Source: Opacimonas immobilis (GTDB lineage: Bacteria; Pseudomonadota; Gammaproteobacteria; Enterobacterales; Alteromonadaceae). Taken from it: DNA of 64,000 bases. Position 1 is the first letter of the stretch; every line of letters starts with the position of its first letter. The position numbers were made by a program, and so were the translations under genes. Below the pieces are notes generated by a model, which worked only from the letters and a program-made list of their open reading frames with translations, ran no database searches and was not told the DNA's origin. The DNA is taken from positions 1 to 64,000 of the forward strand of contig NZ_CP182485.1 of assembly GCF_048282545.1 (NCBI RefSeq), in the 5' to 3' direction. Below, piece after piece: positions 1 to 6,978 of this stretch.

Positions 1-4
1 AAAT

Positions 5-42
5 CCCCCTACCCACCCATAGCAATATGAGTAAGTAGGGGG
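5..42 (-). terminator. Possible hairpin after the integrase gene
   Basis: An 8-bp GC-rich inverted repeat, CCCCCTAC at 5-12 and GTAGGGGG at 35-42, lies just beyond the integrase stop codon. On the minus strand it is followed by only a short run of T, so it is a weak terminator candidate. It could equally be part of a recombination site at the edge of the element. Confidence 0.35.
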
Positions 43-49
43 CATTATT

Positions 50-1207
50 TTAAAGCTCAATGGCGGCCACTTGGCAGGCGTTTCTAAGCGTCTCCTGAGA
101 TATTTTTGCATATCTAAGGGTGGTGGTATAACAGGCATGATTCGCTAACTGTTGAACACTCGCTAATGAAACGTTGCTCGATACAAGATTACTACAAAAC
201 GTATGACGTAGGTCATGTATACGCACAGTCTGAGGTATATCAGCCTCCCTTAAAGCACTCTTAAACGACTTTTTAAAATCGTTATATGGCTTTTGCGTCA
301 CAGGATTAATAAACACATAAGTACAATGCATTCCTAACACTCGGGATAAGATATCCATGGCGGTTGTGTTGAGTAAGATCACATTTTGCTTTTTATTCTT
401 AGCGACACTAGGTGGAACCGTTATTGTGCAGCTATTCATATCGACCCAAGACCATTGAAGCGCTTTTGCTACCCCACTTCTTACTCCCGTTACCAGTAAG
501 AATATCATCAATAGGTTAACCGGGCGCTCAGGGTGCTGGATGAGGACTTCGATAAAACGCTGTTGCTCTTGAGGCGTTAAAAAGCGCTCTTTTTGATTAT
601 CAAACTTAATGTACTCAACCTTATCACATGGGTTCTTAGTGACAAGCTCCCATTGTATTGCCAATGTAAACATGCGACTCAATAACTTTAAGTGTCCGGT
701 AATATGACTACCTGATAAATTTTGCTCTAACAAATTAGTTTGAAACCGCTCTATATCTATCACCTTAATCTCCTCAAGCTGCTGACATCCAAAAGTTGGC
801 TTAAGACGAAGTCGCCACATCGACTCAATATTCCTAAATGTGCGCAATCGGGTTTTGACATGTGGCCAATAATACTGCTCCCAAAACGCATTCAAGCTCA
901 ACATTGACATATGACTCGTCTGGGTAATGGGTGGTGAAAGGGGGGAATGAGGGGATTGGCTGGATTGAGGGATGAGCTGAGCCACTTTTTGTAATGCTTC
1001 TTCCAATGAAAGCCTATCGGAACGTCCTAAGTTGTGGTCTTTTTCTTTGGTGCGGTAGCGATATGTCCCCACCCCTTTTGACGTCTGACGTATCTCGATG
1101 CGAAAGCCTTTCGGTAAATTGTCCGCTCGATACTCCGCCTTAATCTTGTCCTTTGGTGTGGGTAAATTATCAATAAAAGCTTGGTCAATATATGAGTATT
1201 TCATCAT
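50..1207 (-). CDS. Tyrosine recombinase (phage-type integrase)
   Basis: This site-specific DNA recombinase probably integrates and excises the surrounding element. With the start at 1207 (tandem ATGs at 1207 and 1204 after a GGAG) it has about 385 residues; the open frame upstream runs antisense over the serine recombinase and is not coding. Residues 20-80 resemble the arm-type DNA-binding domain of phage integrases (RYRTKEKDHNLGR, then SLEEAL). A SAM-like core-binding domain follows at about 100-195. The catalytic domain shows TGVR (Arg243), HDLRH (His331, Arg334), His357 and the nucleophile Tyr366 in TLRYAK. All catalytic residues are present, so it appears intact. It lies 67 bp downstream of the serine recombinase on the same strand. 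Its attachment site cannot be proven from this window; the tRNA at 7996-8072 is the best candidate. Confidence 0.93.
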   Translation of the reverse strand: MMKYSYIDQAFIDNLPTPKDKIKAEYRADNLPKGFRIEIRQTSKGVGTYRYRTKEKDHNLGRSDRLSLEEALQKVAQLIPQSSQSPHSPLSPPITQTSHMSMLSLNAFWEQYYWPHVKTRLRTFRNIESMWRLRLKPTFGCQQLEEIKVIDIERFQTNLLEQNLSGSHITGHLKLLSRMFTLAIQWELVTKNPCDKVEYIKFDNQKERFLTPQEQQRFIEVLIQHPERPVNLLMIFLLVTGVRSGVAKALQWSWVDMNSCTITVPPSVAKNKKQNVILLNTTAMDILSRVLGMHCTYVFINPVTQKPYNDFKKSFKSALREADIPQTVRIHDLRHTFCSNLVSSNVSLASVQQLANHACYTTTLRYAKISQETLRNACQVAAIEL

Positions 1208-1274
1208 TATCTCCGGTATAAAATGTTGTTTAATGCTTTGAATGAAAAGGCAGGGGTGAGCCTGCCTTGTATGA

Positions 1275-1946
1275 TTAAGCCTGACGCAGTAGTCGTGACA
1301 CGATGGCACTGCTGAAAGGCTTGTTACGATAACTGCATAACCCACGTTGATTGAGCAAGTGGGCCAGTTCGACCGTATTGGCTTGCGGGTACTGAGCTTG
1401 CAGATGATGGATGACCTTGATGATTTTTTGTCGCCAAGCGCCTTGAGCAGACGTACGGGCTTGAGTTGCAGAAATAGTGTCAGTATTACGACAACGCTCA
1501 AGTTGGGGGTTACCCAATTTCACACCACGCAACTTTGCCGCACTAAGGGCTGCTTTAGTTCGTTGCGAAATCATCTGCGCTTCATGTTGGGCCATTGCAG
1601 CCAAGATATGAATCGTCAGTTGGTCGATGTCAGGGAAATCAGCGAGTTTAAAGCGGACCCCTTTTTTCTGTAAGTCAGTAATAAAGTGTAAGTCTCGGCT
1701 TAGCCTATCTAGTTTAGCCACTAACAAAACAGCATTAGCCAGTTGAGCATATTCCACAGCCCTTTCAAACTCTGGACGGTCAGAGGCTTTGCCCGAACCA
1801 ACCTCTGTATACTCAGCCACTAAGATGCCATTGTGTAGCCTTAGAAAATCACTTATGGCCTGTTTTTGAGCTTGCATTCCTAAGCCAGCTTTTCCTTGCT
1901 TCACCGTCGAGACTCGGTAATAAGCCACATAGTTAATTTGACTCAT
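1275..1946 (-). CDS. Serine recombinase (resolvase/invertase family)
   Basis: A 223-residue small serine recombinase. The N-terminal catalytic domain starts with YYRVSTVKQG, placing the nucleophile at Ser13, and contains the conserved KLDRLSRD segment (Arg81, Arg84). The long E helix (AAMAQHEAQMISQRTKAAL) is followed by LRGVKLGNP and a short C-terminal region that could form a helix-turn-helix (ANTVELAHLLNQRGL). The ATG at 1946 follows AGGAG and overlaps the stop of the small upstream gene (ATGA). Its job could be cassette inversion, resolution of dimers, or transposition. A serine and a tyrosine recombinase in one transcript is less common than either alone. Confidence 0.92.
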   Translation of the reverse strand: MSQINYVAYYRVSTVKQGKAGLGMQAQKQAISDFLRLHNGILVAEYTEVGSGKASDRPEFERAVEYAQLANAVLLVAKLDRLSRDLHFITDLQKKGVRFKLADFPDIDQLTIHILAAMAQHEAQMISQRTKAALSAAKLRGVKLGNPQLERCRNTDTISATQARTSAQGAWRQKIIKVIHHLQAQYPQANTVELAHLLNQRGLCSYRNKPFSSAIVSRLLRQA

Positions 1947-2104
1947 GCCTTACTCCTTTTGGCACTCTTATAAAATCGATGGATTTTCGTAATGAGCAAA
2001 ATAAGCAAGCTGAACATACCAAACATGCACTGGCTTAGACGCTCTAGTGCGAGAGGTTTGGTACAAATGAGGTAAATAGTAAATAATGATAGTATCAAGA
2101 ACAT
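1943..2104 (-). CDS. Small two-helix membrane protein, unknown function
   Basis: A 53-residue protein starting at ATG 2104, which has an AAGGA eight bases upstream. It contains two hydrophobic stretches (MFLILSLFTIYLI and MFGMFSLLILLI) and a basic tail (KIHRFYKSAKRSKA). Its TGA stop overlaps the ATG of the serine recombinase, which suggests translational coupling. I do not recognise a family. The coupling and the ribosome binding site are the main reasons to believe it is a gene. Confidence 0.5.
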   Translation of the reverse strand: MFLILSLFTIYLICTKPLALERLSQCMFGMFSLLILLITKIHRFYKSAKRSKA

Positions 2105-2209
2105 CTTTGGTTTCCTTTGAATGTGATACACCCACACCAAACAAATGCATAACGCTAAAAGGACATTTAGTGATATGTATTGATTGGGGTGGGCAAGTTT
2201 ATTGATGAT

Positions 2210-2608
2210 TTAAGACGTCGTCTTGTTAGGGACAACTGCGTGGTTTTTACAGATGGCATCGAGGTTGCCAATTTCGTGTCGATAAACATGCTTTGAGGAT
2301 GGGCAAAGCATGCCTTCTTGGCGTAATACTGCTGCTAAAAAAGAAGCGTTATTTGCGCTTTTTCCAACAAACAAGCAATTGAATACCGTTGAGCTAAATA
2401 CTTTCTCTGTTGGGAGTTTCTGCAAAACATCTTTGATTGCTGTTATAGCAATGATGTCCGGGCTAAAAAACCCACCTCCAGAGTTCGATACGAAGCGCAA
2501 ATAGATATTCTGTTTGTCATCATGCAGGATGTCGTAGTTAAGCTTTGCATGCGAACGTGCATTGAGTAGAGGGCATTGTCCCGATGATATTAGAGTATAA
2601 CCCTCCAT
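2210..2608 (-). CDS. Unknown protein with HDD...GGGFF motif
   Basis: A 132-residue protein of unknown function. The start at 2608 is chosen because a near-perfect AGGAGGT sits seven bases upstream and the preceding gene ends at 2610. Residues 29-48 carry HDD, Tyr36, Asn42, GGG at 44-46 and Phe48, aligning without gaps to residues 75-94 of the gene just upstream (9 of 20 identical). The second half (IIAITAIKDVLQKLPTEKVFSSTVFNCLFVGKSANNASFLAAVLRQEG) looks like a compact alpha/beta fold. There is no signal peptide or membrane segment, so it is probably cytoplasmic. It is co-directional with the recombinase genes. Confidence 0.65.
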   Translation of the reverse strand: MEGYTLISSGQCPLLNARSHAKLNYDILHDDKQNIYLRFVSNSGGGFFSPDIIAITAIKDVLQKLPTEKVFSSTVFNCLFVGKSANNASFLAAVLRQEGMLCPSSKHVYRHEIGNLDAICKNHAVVPNKTTS

Positions 2609-2609
2609 G

Positions 2610-2921
2610 TTAGACCTCCTCAGCGTGCAAGATGAGTAAAAACACACCGCCCCCGGCATTACCGGTGATCTGACAGTAAAGTGAACATCCATCATCATGC
2701 TCGACAAAGTCCGGCTCTAATAAACAGCGAGTTTGAGCATCCGTCAAAACAGTTGGATAATCCGATAACTGAATATGCAAGCAGCATTTGGTGTCATGCC
2801 AGAATGCTTTTGACTCCTGCAAGTTATCAAAAGGCGTTACGATGACATCATGTAATAACCGATGCGCATGACTAGAGATTGCCATAGGGGTATCCCATGG
2901 CCACGTGTATGTTGTATACAT
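2610..2921 (-). CDS. Unknown small protein with HDD...GGGVF motif
   Basis: A 103-residue protein starting at ATG 2921 with AGGA about ten bases upstream. Its stop lies one base before the next gene's start, so the two are surely co-transcribed. Residues 75-94 (HDD, Tyr82, Asn88, GGG at 90-92, Phe94) match a block in the downstream gene, which suggests two divergent copies of one domain or two subunits of one complex. Its N-terminal half is rich in His and Trp (TYTWPWDTP, AFWHDTKCCLHI). No known family is recognised. Confidence 0.65.
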   Translation of the reverse strand: MYTTYTWPWDTPMAISSHAHRLLHDVIVTPFDNLQESKAFWHDTKCCLHIQLSDYPTVLTDAQTRCLLEPDFVEHDDGCSLYCQITGNAGGGVFLLILHAEEV

Positions 2922-3007
2922 AAGGTATTCCTATAAATGAATAAGATGGAGCAGTGCACGTAATGAAATACCGTGCTCTGTTTGGAAGGAGTTTTCCGAT
3001 ATAGATA

Positions 3008-3058
3008 CTGATTTTTTCTCAGTTTAAATAATCAGTTTTTGCGAGCATCTCTGATTAT
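3008..3058. promoter_or_regulatory. Inverted repeat in a divergent promoter region
   Basis: The 189-bp gap between the divergent genes at 2921 and 3111/3114 holds an 8-bp perfect inverted repeat, ATAATCAG at 3028-3035 and CTGATTAT at 3051-3058. A third half-site, CTGATT, lies at 3008-3013. This is a plausible operator for both transcription units. No repressor gene is obvious nearby. Confidence 0.4.
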
Positions 3059-3113
3059 GTTTATTCTATAGCGATACCTATTTTGTAATGTGCATGAACA
3101 GTAAGGAGCTGTG

Positions 3114-4622
3114 TTGACTGATAAACTCGATAGACGCTTTGATTGGTACCCAACTTTTACCAACAAGAGTATCAATAAGCTGGTGGATGAGTTAGCCAAT
3201 ACCAGTGTTGAACTATTGAACAAATCTCAGCAAGGGGGTAATGCACAAAAGCGACGAGTTGCATTGGAAGACATTGCCAGACATCTGATATGCGCACTAT
3301 TTATTAACTACCAAGAAAAGCAATACCACAGGCATGAAAAGCTCATCAGTATTCCTTTGCACAAGCGCCATTACCACCTCACTGACCCCAACAAAATTCC
3401 TTATGTATACCCCAACAAAGTCGAAGCGGTCTTTAAGGCGCTTGATAGATTAGATTGGATAACGATACAAAAAGGTCAATATCGCTCCTCAGGTCAATCC
3501 AAAGTCACGGTTTTTAAAGCAACACAAATACTGGAAACGGCCTTTTCTCAGTTAAACATACACTGGCTTGCACAACAGCCCATGCCAATGCAAAGAGGCG
3601 TTGAAATCAGAGACAAAGACAAAACAGATAAGGCCGTTGCTATTGCTCATACCCACCCCAATCTTGACCATGAAAAATTGCACACATATCAACAAAATTT
3701 GGCGAAGATAAATGGTCACCTTGTACAACAGTGCATCCACCTTGATGCCACGGACGAGCAGCTCAGGCAAATACTGACACGTGAGCATGTTGACCAACGC
3801 ACTCAACAACCTTACCAACACCATATAGATATCAATATGGTGCAATTACGACGCATATTTGCAAAAGGACGTTTAGATAGAGGGGGGCGATTTTACGGAG
3901 GCTGGTGGCAAGGGGTATCATCAGAGCACCGCCCAGTCATTCGGATCAACAACCGCAAGACCATCGAAATAGATTTCAGTGGAATTGCCATCAATATAAT
4001 ATATGCACTTAATAAGACATGCCTGCTTCCTAAAATAGATGTATATGATATTGGATTACCAAACTGGGAGGGGAAAGAGGATAGACGTCGCCCTGTGGTA
4101 AAAAAGGCCTTTAATGCGTTTATCAATGATGAAAAGGGACATTATCGATTAAGTGGAAAAGACATTAAGGCCCTCGGGTGTAACACTCAGGAACTGAAAA
4201 AAAAAATCATACTCACCCACCCTGTTATAGAATCTATATTCAGTACACAAATAGGCCTAGAGGCTCAGTATTACGATAGCTGTGTGGCAGAAGATATCAT
4301 GCTGTCCCTCTTGGCACTTGGGATAACCTGCTTGCCCATTCATGACAGCTTTATTGTGACAGCATCACACTGGGATATCCTACAAACACAGATGCAACAA
4401 AGCTTTAAGAAAATAATGGGTGTGGAGATAACAGTAAAACCAGAGGTCATCAAGTCACACCGCACTTTGCATATCCAGAATAAAGATATGGCACTCAGGC
4501 CACCCCATGAGGACATCCTATCAACACAAGAACTTCATCAAGCATTCCTATTTAAGCAAGAGGGAAACCTCATGCAGAGATATTATGATAGCTATACTGA
4601 TATCAAGGGAAAGGATATTTAG
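3114..4622 (+). CDS. Polymerase-like protein of a mobile element (family A / T7 RNAP-like palm motifs)
   Basis: A protein of about 502 residues, not assigned to a named family. The start is TTG 3114 or GTG 3111; AAGGAG at 3103-3108 leaves 5 bases to TTG but only 2 to GTG. Residue numbers count from GTG. Residues 95-140 look like a winged helix. The C-terminal half carries four ordered motifs: DRGGRFYGGWW at 256-266 (compare DxxGR of T7-like RNA polymerase), EIDFSG with Asp288 (motif A position), RRRPVVKKAFNAF at 325-338 (compare the R/K-rich motif B helix), and a helix leading to PIHDSF with Asp412 (motif C; T7 RNA polymerase also has HDSF). From memory, similar GRFYGGWW proteins occur in proteobacterial mobile elements as uncharacterised proteins. 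A replication or transcription role for the element is inferred from the motifs and the repeat cluster behind it. Confidence 0.7.
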   Translation: MTDKLDRRFDWYPTFTNKSINKLVDELANTSVELLNKSQQGGNAQKRRVALEDIARHLICALFINYQEKQYHRHEKLISIPLHKRHYHLTDPNKIPYVYPNKVEAVFKALDRLDWITIQKGQYRSSGQSKVTVFKATQILETAFSQLNIHWLAQQPMPMQRGVEIRDKDKTDKAVAIAHTHPNLDHEKLHTYQQNLAKINGHLVQQCIHLDATDEQLRQILTREHVDQRTQQPYQHHIDINMVQLRRIFAKGRLDRGGRFYGGWWQGVSSEHRPVIRINNRKTIEIDFSGIAINIIYALNKTCLLPKIDVYDIGLPNWEGKEDRRRPVVKKAFNAFINDEKGHYRLSGKDIKALGCNTQELKKKIILTHPVIESIFSTQIGLEAQYYDSCVAEDIMLSLLALGITCLPIHDSFIVTASHWDILQTQMQQSFKKIMGVEITVKPEVIKSHRTLHIQNKDMALRPPHEDILSTQELHQAFLFKQEGNLMQRYYDSYTDIKGKDI

Positions 4623-4675
4623 TATTCATCTTCTTTAGATACTATTAAATATTAAAGAGAATAATAAGAATAACT

Positions 4676-4790
4676 CCCCTAATGTTCTCTAAGTAGCACT
4701 AAGGGGCTACTAATGGTCCCTAATGAAAGCCTATGGATGCCTAAGGCTACCTCATTAGTGGCCCCAACTTTGTAATAAGTACCATTAGGT
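4676..4790. repeat. Cluster of CTAATG repeats, candidate origin or operator
   Basis: Within 110 bp there are three CTAATG hexamers on the plus strand (4679, 4710, 4720) and two on the minus strand (CATTAG at 4753 and 4783). A 13-bp inverted repeat with one mismatch (GGGGCTACTAATG at 4703-4715, CATTAGTGGCCCC at 4753-4765) encloses the middle. Related CACTAAGG and CCTAAGG copies lie between. The cluster starts about 55 bp after the polymerase-like gene. Such repeats suit an iteron-type origin, an integrase arm-site region or a repressor operator; the sequence does not say which. Confidence 0.5.
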
Positions 4791-4866
4791 GATTAAGAGT
4801 GCTTTGTGTCCGTCCGGCAAACCCCGTCTAGCAACACTGGTAAGGCCTGAGACTTCCCGACACTTT

Positions 4867-4895
4867 TTATGGTAAAAATGTAACTATAACCATAA
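4867..4895 (+). promoter_or_regulatory. Inverted repeat upstream of the 111-codon gene
   Basis: TTATGGT at 4867-4873 and ACCATAA at 4889-4895 form a 7-bp perfect inverted repeat with a 15-base spacer, ending 10 bases before the GTG start at 4906. It overlaps the region where the promoter and ribosome binding site should be, so it is a candidate operator. Confidence 0.35.
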
Positions 4896-4905
4896 GAGGT
4901 AAATC

Positions 4906-5241
4906 GTGTCCGTCCATAGTAAAGGCAAAACGCTGACCATCAGGATGTGCATCGTTTCAATTTTTGATGGTGAGGAAATGGTCGGGAAAATTTTATGGGG
5001 TATATGTGTCGAGGACATGACGTACCGCTTTGCAACCAACGACTACATTAGCACATCAAAAATAGTGGAAATATCACCTAACAATCAGTTAATCAAAACC
5101 ACTAGCGGTAGCCTTTATCAAGTTATTGGCGCAGGCAAAAAAGCCGAAGTGCAGATGAGAGATTTCCAACTCCTTCGGCATGGATTTTCGCCTGAACAGA
5201 TCACCCAATTGAATGTGGCACCAAACGACTATTTTCATTGA
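4906..5241 (+). CDS. Unknown 111-residue protein
   Basis: A 111-residue protein with a GTG start at 4906 preceded by AGAGGT. It begins MSVHSKGKTLTIRMCIVSIF and contains KIVEISPNNQLIKTTSGSLYQVIG, which looks like alternating beta strands. There is no signal peptide, membrane helix or recognisable motif. It lies 283 bp after the polymerase-like gene on the same strand and is convergent with the DUF3644 gene. Its location suggests it belongs to the mobile element. Confidence 0.55.
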   Translation: MSVHSKGKTLTIRMCIVSIFDGEEMVGKILWGICVEDMTYRFATNDYISTSKIVEISPNNQLIKTTSGSLYQVIGAGKKAEVQMRDFQLLRHGFSPEQITQLNVAPNDYFH

Positions 5242-5245
5242 CCCA

Positions 5246-5280
5246 AAAAACAAAACCAGTTTCCGCTGGCTTTGGTTTGA
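5246..5280 (-). terminator. Terminator between convergent genes
   Basis: On the minus strand a 7-bp stem with one G-U pair (AAGCCAG / CTGGTTT) is followed by a T-rich run (TTTTGTTTTTT), as expected after the DUF3644 gene. The plus strand can form the same stem but has a poorer T run. Confidence 0.5.
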
Positions 5281-5290
5281 GAGCAAAAGC

Positions 5291-6505
5291 TTATTTGTTT
5301 CTCAGTTGTTTTTTACGAAATTCTTTAGCAGAATCCAACCAATTAGGCTGCATTAAATTTTCTACAAACCACACAATAAACTTTTCTGAGTAGCGGGGTC
5401 TCCCATCAATTTCATATCGAAATTCGGATTTCTTTTGCTTTTTGATCTTGTGTTTACTTATTACAGCCTGAAATGCTCCGCTTTTTATAAATGCGATATC
5501 TTGCCGTTTGTTAATCTCGTCTAAAGCTTCTTTCTGATGATATGGATGAGTCAACTCTGGGTCTTTGGTTTTAGTAATTATTATCGCACCTTCACCTTCA
5601 TCTCCCACGCTTAAAGAAAGGTCACTTTCATCCTCTCGCTTAACAAGAGCAAGTCGATAATCAATTGGTATCGAAAATTCAGTTGAATCAACTTCCTTGG
5701 CTGTTTTATCAAACCTATTAATGAATTTAGAAACAGAATTGGCGGTATGCTTGCCATATTGCTTTTGAATAAGGGCTATTTCTGGCTTGGGGCCATCAAG
5801 TACAAGGCTTAACATACCGACACTTTGCCCAGCCAAAGGCGCATTACCCATTTCATTTTTATATCTGGTTTGATAGTTCAAGACGGTTGCTTGAAACAGC
5901 CGTGATAGCTGCGGTTGCAATTCAGGCATTAACAAATGAACAGCTTGATCTCGCAAGTCTACTAGTGTTTCCAAATTTATACGTACAGGATCTTTCTCTT
6001 GAAGCCTTCGTTTTAAAGCATCGGAAACAGAAAGACTTCTATCATTGTCATAGAAAATCTTGTCATATCCTTCGACCTTTAAGATCTCCGCTTTTAACAA
6101 TAACTCCCAAGCATTAACTATCATAATAGTAAATGCTTCGACTCTATTCTTCATACTTGGACGATTGTATACTTCTAGCGCCAACGTGAACGCATCAAGA
6201 CTTCGACCAATCAATTTCTCGTAAAATTGTTCTTCGGGTGTCTTCTTCTTAGCTTTCGCAGACTGACTCATAACAGCCAGAAACTCTTCATTTGAAAGTG
6301 CTGCGATTCCTTCACACCTATATTTAGTGCGGGAGCCAGCGTGAAAAACATACTTATCTAAAAGCTTTTCATTTATGTATTTATTGACTGAGTTTTTGCT
6401 ATATGTTGTCTGCTCTACAATCATATCAGCAGTGAAAATAGTGCCGTTTACTTCAAATTCTCGTAAAGTTTCTGCTAGTTTTATCTGGTTATAATTCCTT
6501 GCCAT
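5291..6505 (-). CDS. DUF3644-type protein, possible defence gene
   Basis: A 404-residue protein starting at ATG 6505. Residues 1-65 look like a DNA-binding helix-turn-helix domain (IVEQTTYSKNSVNKYINEKLL, then YVFHAGSRTKY). Residues 100-215 contain SLDAFTLALEVYNRPSMKNRVEAFTIMIVNAWELLLKAEIL and LRDQAVHLL, which I match from memory to the DUF3644 family. That family is reported among genes of bacterial accessory islands; its biochemical role is not known to me. The C-terminal 190 residues carry no motif I can name. It stands alone as a single-gene unit with its own terminator, the usual look of accessory cargo. Confidence 0.65.
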   Translation of the reverse strand: MARNYNQIKLAETLREFEVNGTIFTADMIVEQTTYSKNSVNKYINEKLLDKYVFHAGSRTKYRCEGIAALSNEEFLAVMSQSAKAKKKTPEEQFYEKLIGRSLDAFTLALEVYNRPSMKNRVEAFTIMIVNAWELLLKAEILKVEGYDKIFYDNDRSLSVSDALKRRLQEKDPVRINLETLVDLRDQAVHLLMPELQPQLSRLFQATVLNYQTRYKNEMGNAPLAGQSVGMLSLVLDGPKPEIALIQKQYGKHTANSVSKFINRFDKTAKEVDSTEFSIPIDYRLALVKREDESDLSLSVGDEGEGAIIITKTKDPELTHPYHQKEALDEINKRQDIAFIKSGAFQAVISKHKIKKQKKSEFRYEIDGRPRYSEKFIVWFVENLMQPNWLDSAKEFRKKQLRNK

Positions 6506-6556
6506 TTAACCTTTTCCATAAAAAGTTGGTTATTCTTTATCTTCTATGTCAGATAT

Positions 6557-6584
6557 TAAAAAGCCCCGACTAGCGAGGCTTTGG
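6557..6584 (-). terminator. Terminator after the RHS/exported protein pair
   Basis: On the minus strand, AAAGCCTCG, a short loop, and CGGGGCTTT followed by TTAA form a hairpin with one mismatch or wobble and a short T tract. It begins 11 bases after the stop codon of the exported protein. Confidence 0.6.
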
Positions 6585-6594
6585 ATTCAAAAGG

Positions 6595-6978
6595 TTACTT
6601 CACCACATATTTTAACGATAGGCCGCAATTTTCACCATAATCAAACGTTATGAAATTTCCAACTACAAGCTGCTCATCAGCATCATACCAAGAAGAAACT
6701 CTACTGTTTTCAACGTATGTGTTTAAAGGAATGGTAAACACCGTCTGCCCTTTTTCTATTTTATGAAGGAGCACACCTTGCAGTACTTTCCCTTCAATTT
6801 CAGTGGGAGCGGAAAGTTCTACATTTAGCAACGGTCCTCGCTTCGTGAGCGTTATTTTGAATAGTTCTGCATATTTACTACTATTTTCAGCAATACTCTC
6901 TTCAGTAATCAAGCAAGTAGTCGCTTTGCAACCAAAACTAAACGCAAGAAAAGTAATTAAAACTATATATTTAATCAT
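6595..6978 (-). CDS. Small exported protein, candidate immunity protein for the RHS tail
   Basis: A 127-residue protein whose ATG at 6978 overlaps the stop of the RHS tail (ATGA). The N-terminus MIKYIVLITFLAFSFGCKATTC is a signal peptide. Cys17 after SFG could be a weak lipobox, but cleavage at KAT is as likely. The mature part is beta-rich with three further cysteines (Cys22 and two residues near the C-terminus region ENCGLSLKY) and no recognised domain. Genes overlapping the 3' end of RHS toxin genes usually encode immunity proteins. A periplasmic location would suit a toxin that attacks cell-envelope proteins. That role is inferred from position only. Confidence 0.65.
   Translation of the reverse strand: MIKYIVLITFLAFSFGCKATTCLITEESIAENSSKYAELFKITLTKRGPLLNVELSAPTEIEGKVLQGVLLHKIEKGQTVFTIPLNTYVENSRVSSWYDADEQLVVGNFITFDYGENCGLSLKYVVK

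Noticed and set aside
1208..1501. N-terminal extension of the integrase
   Set aside because: It is antisense to the serine recombinase and its composition is unlike an integrase; ATG 1207 has a ribosome binding site.
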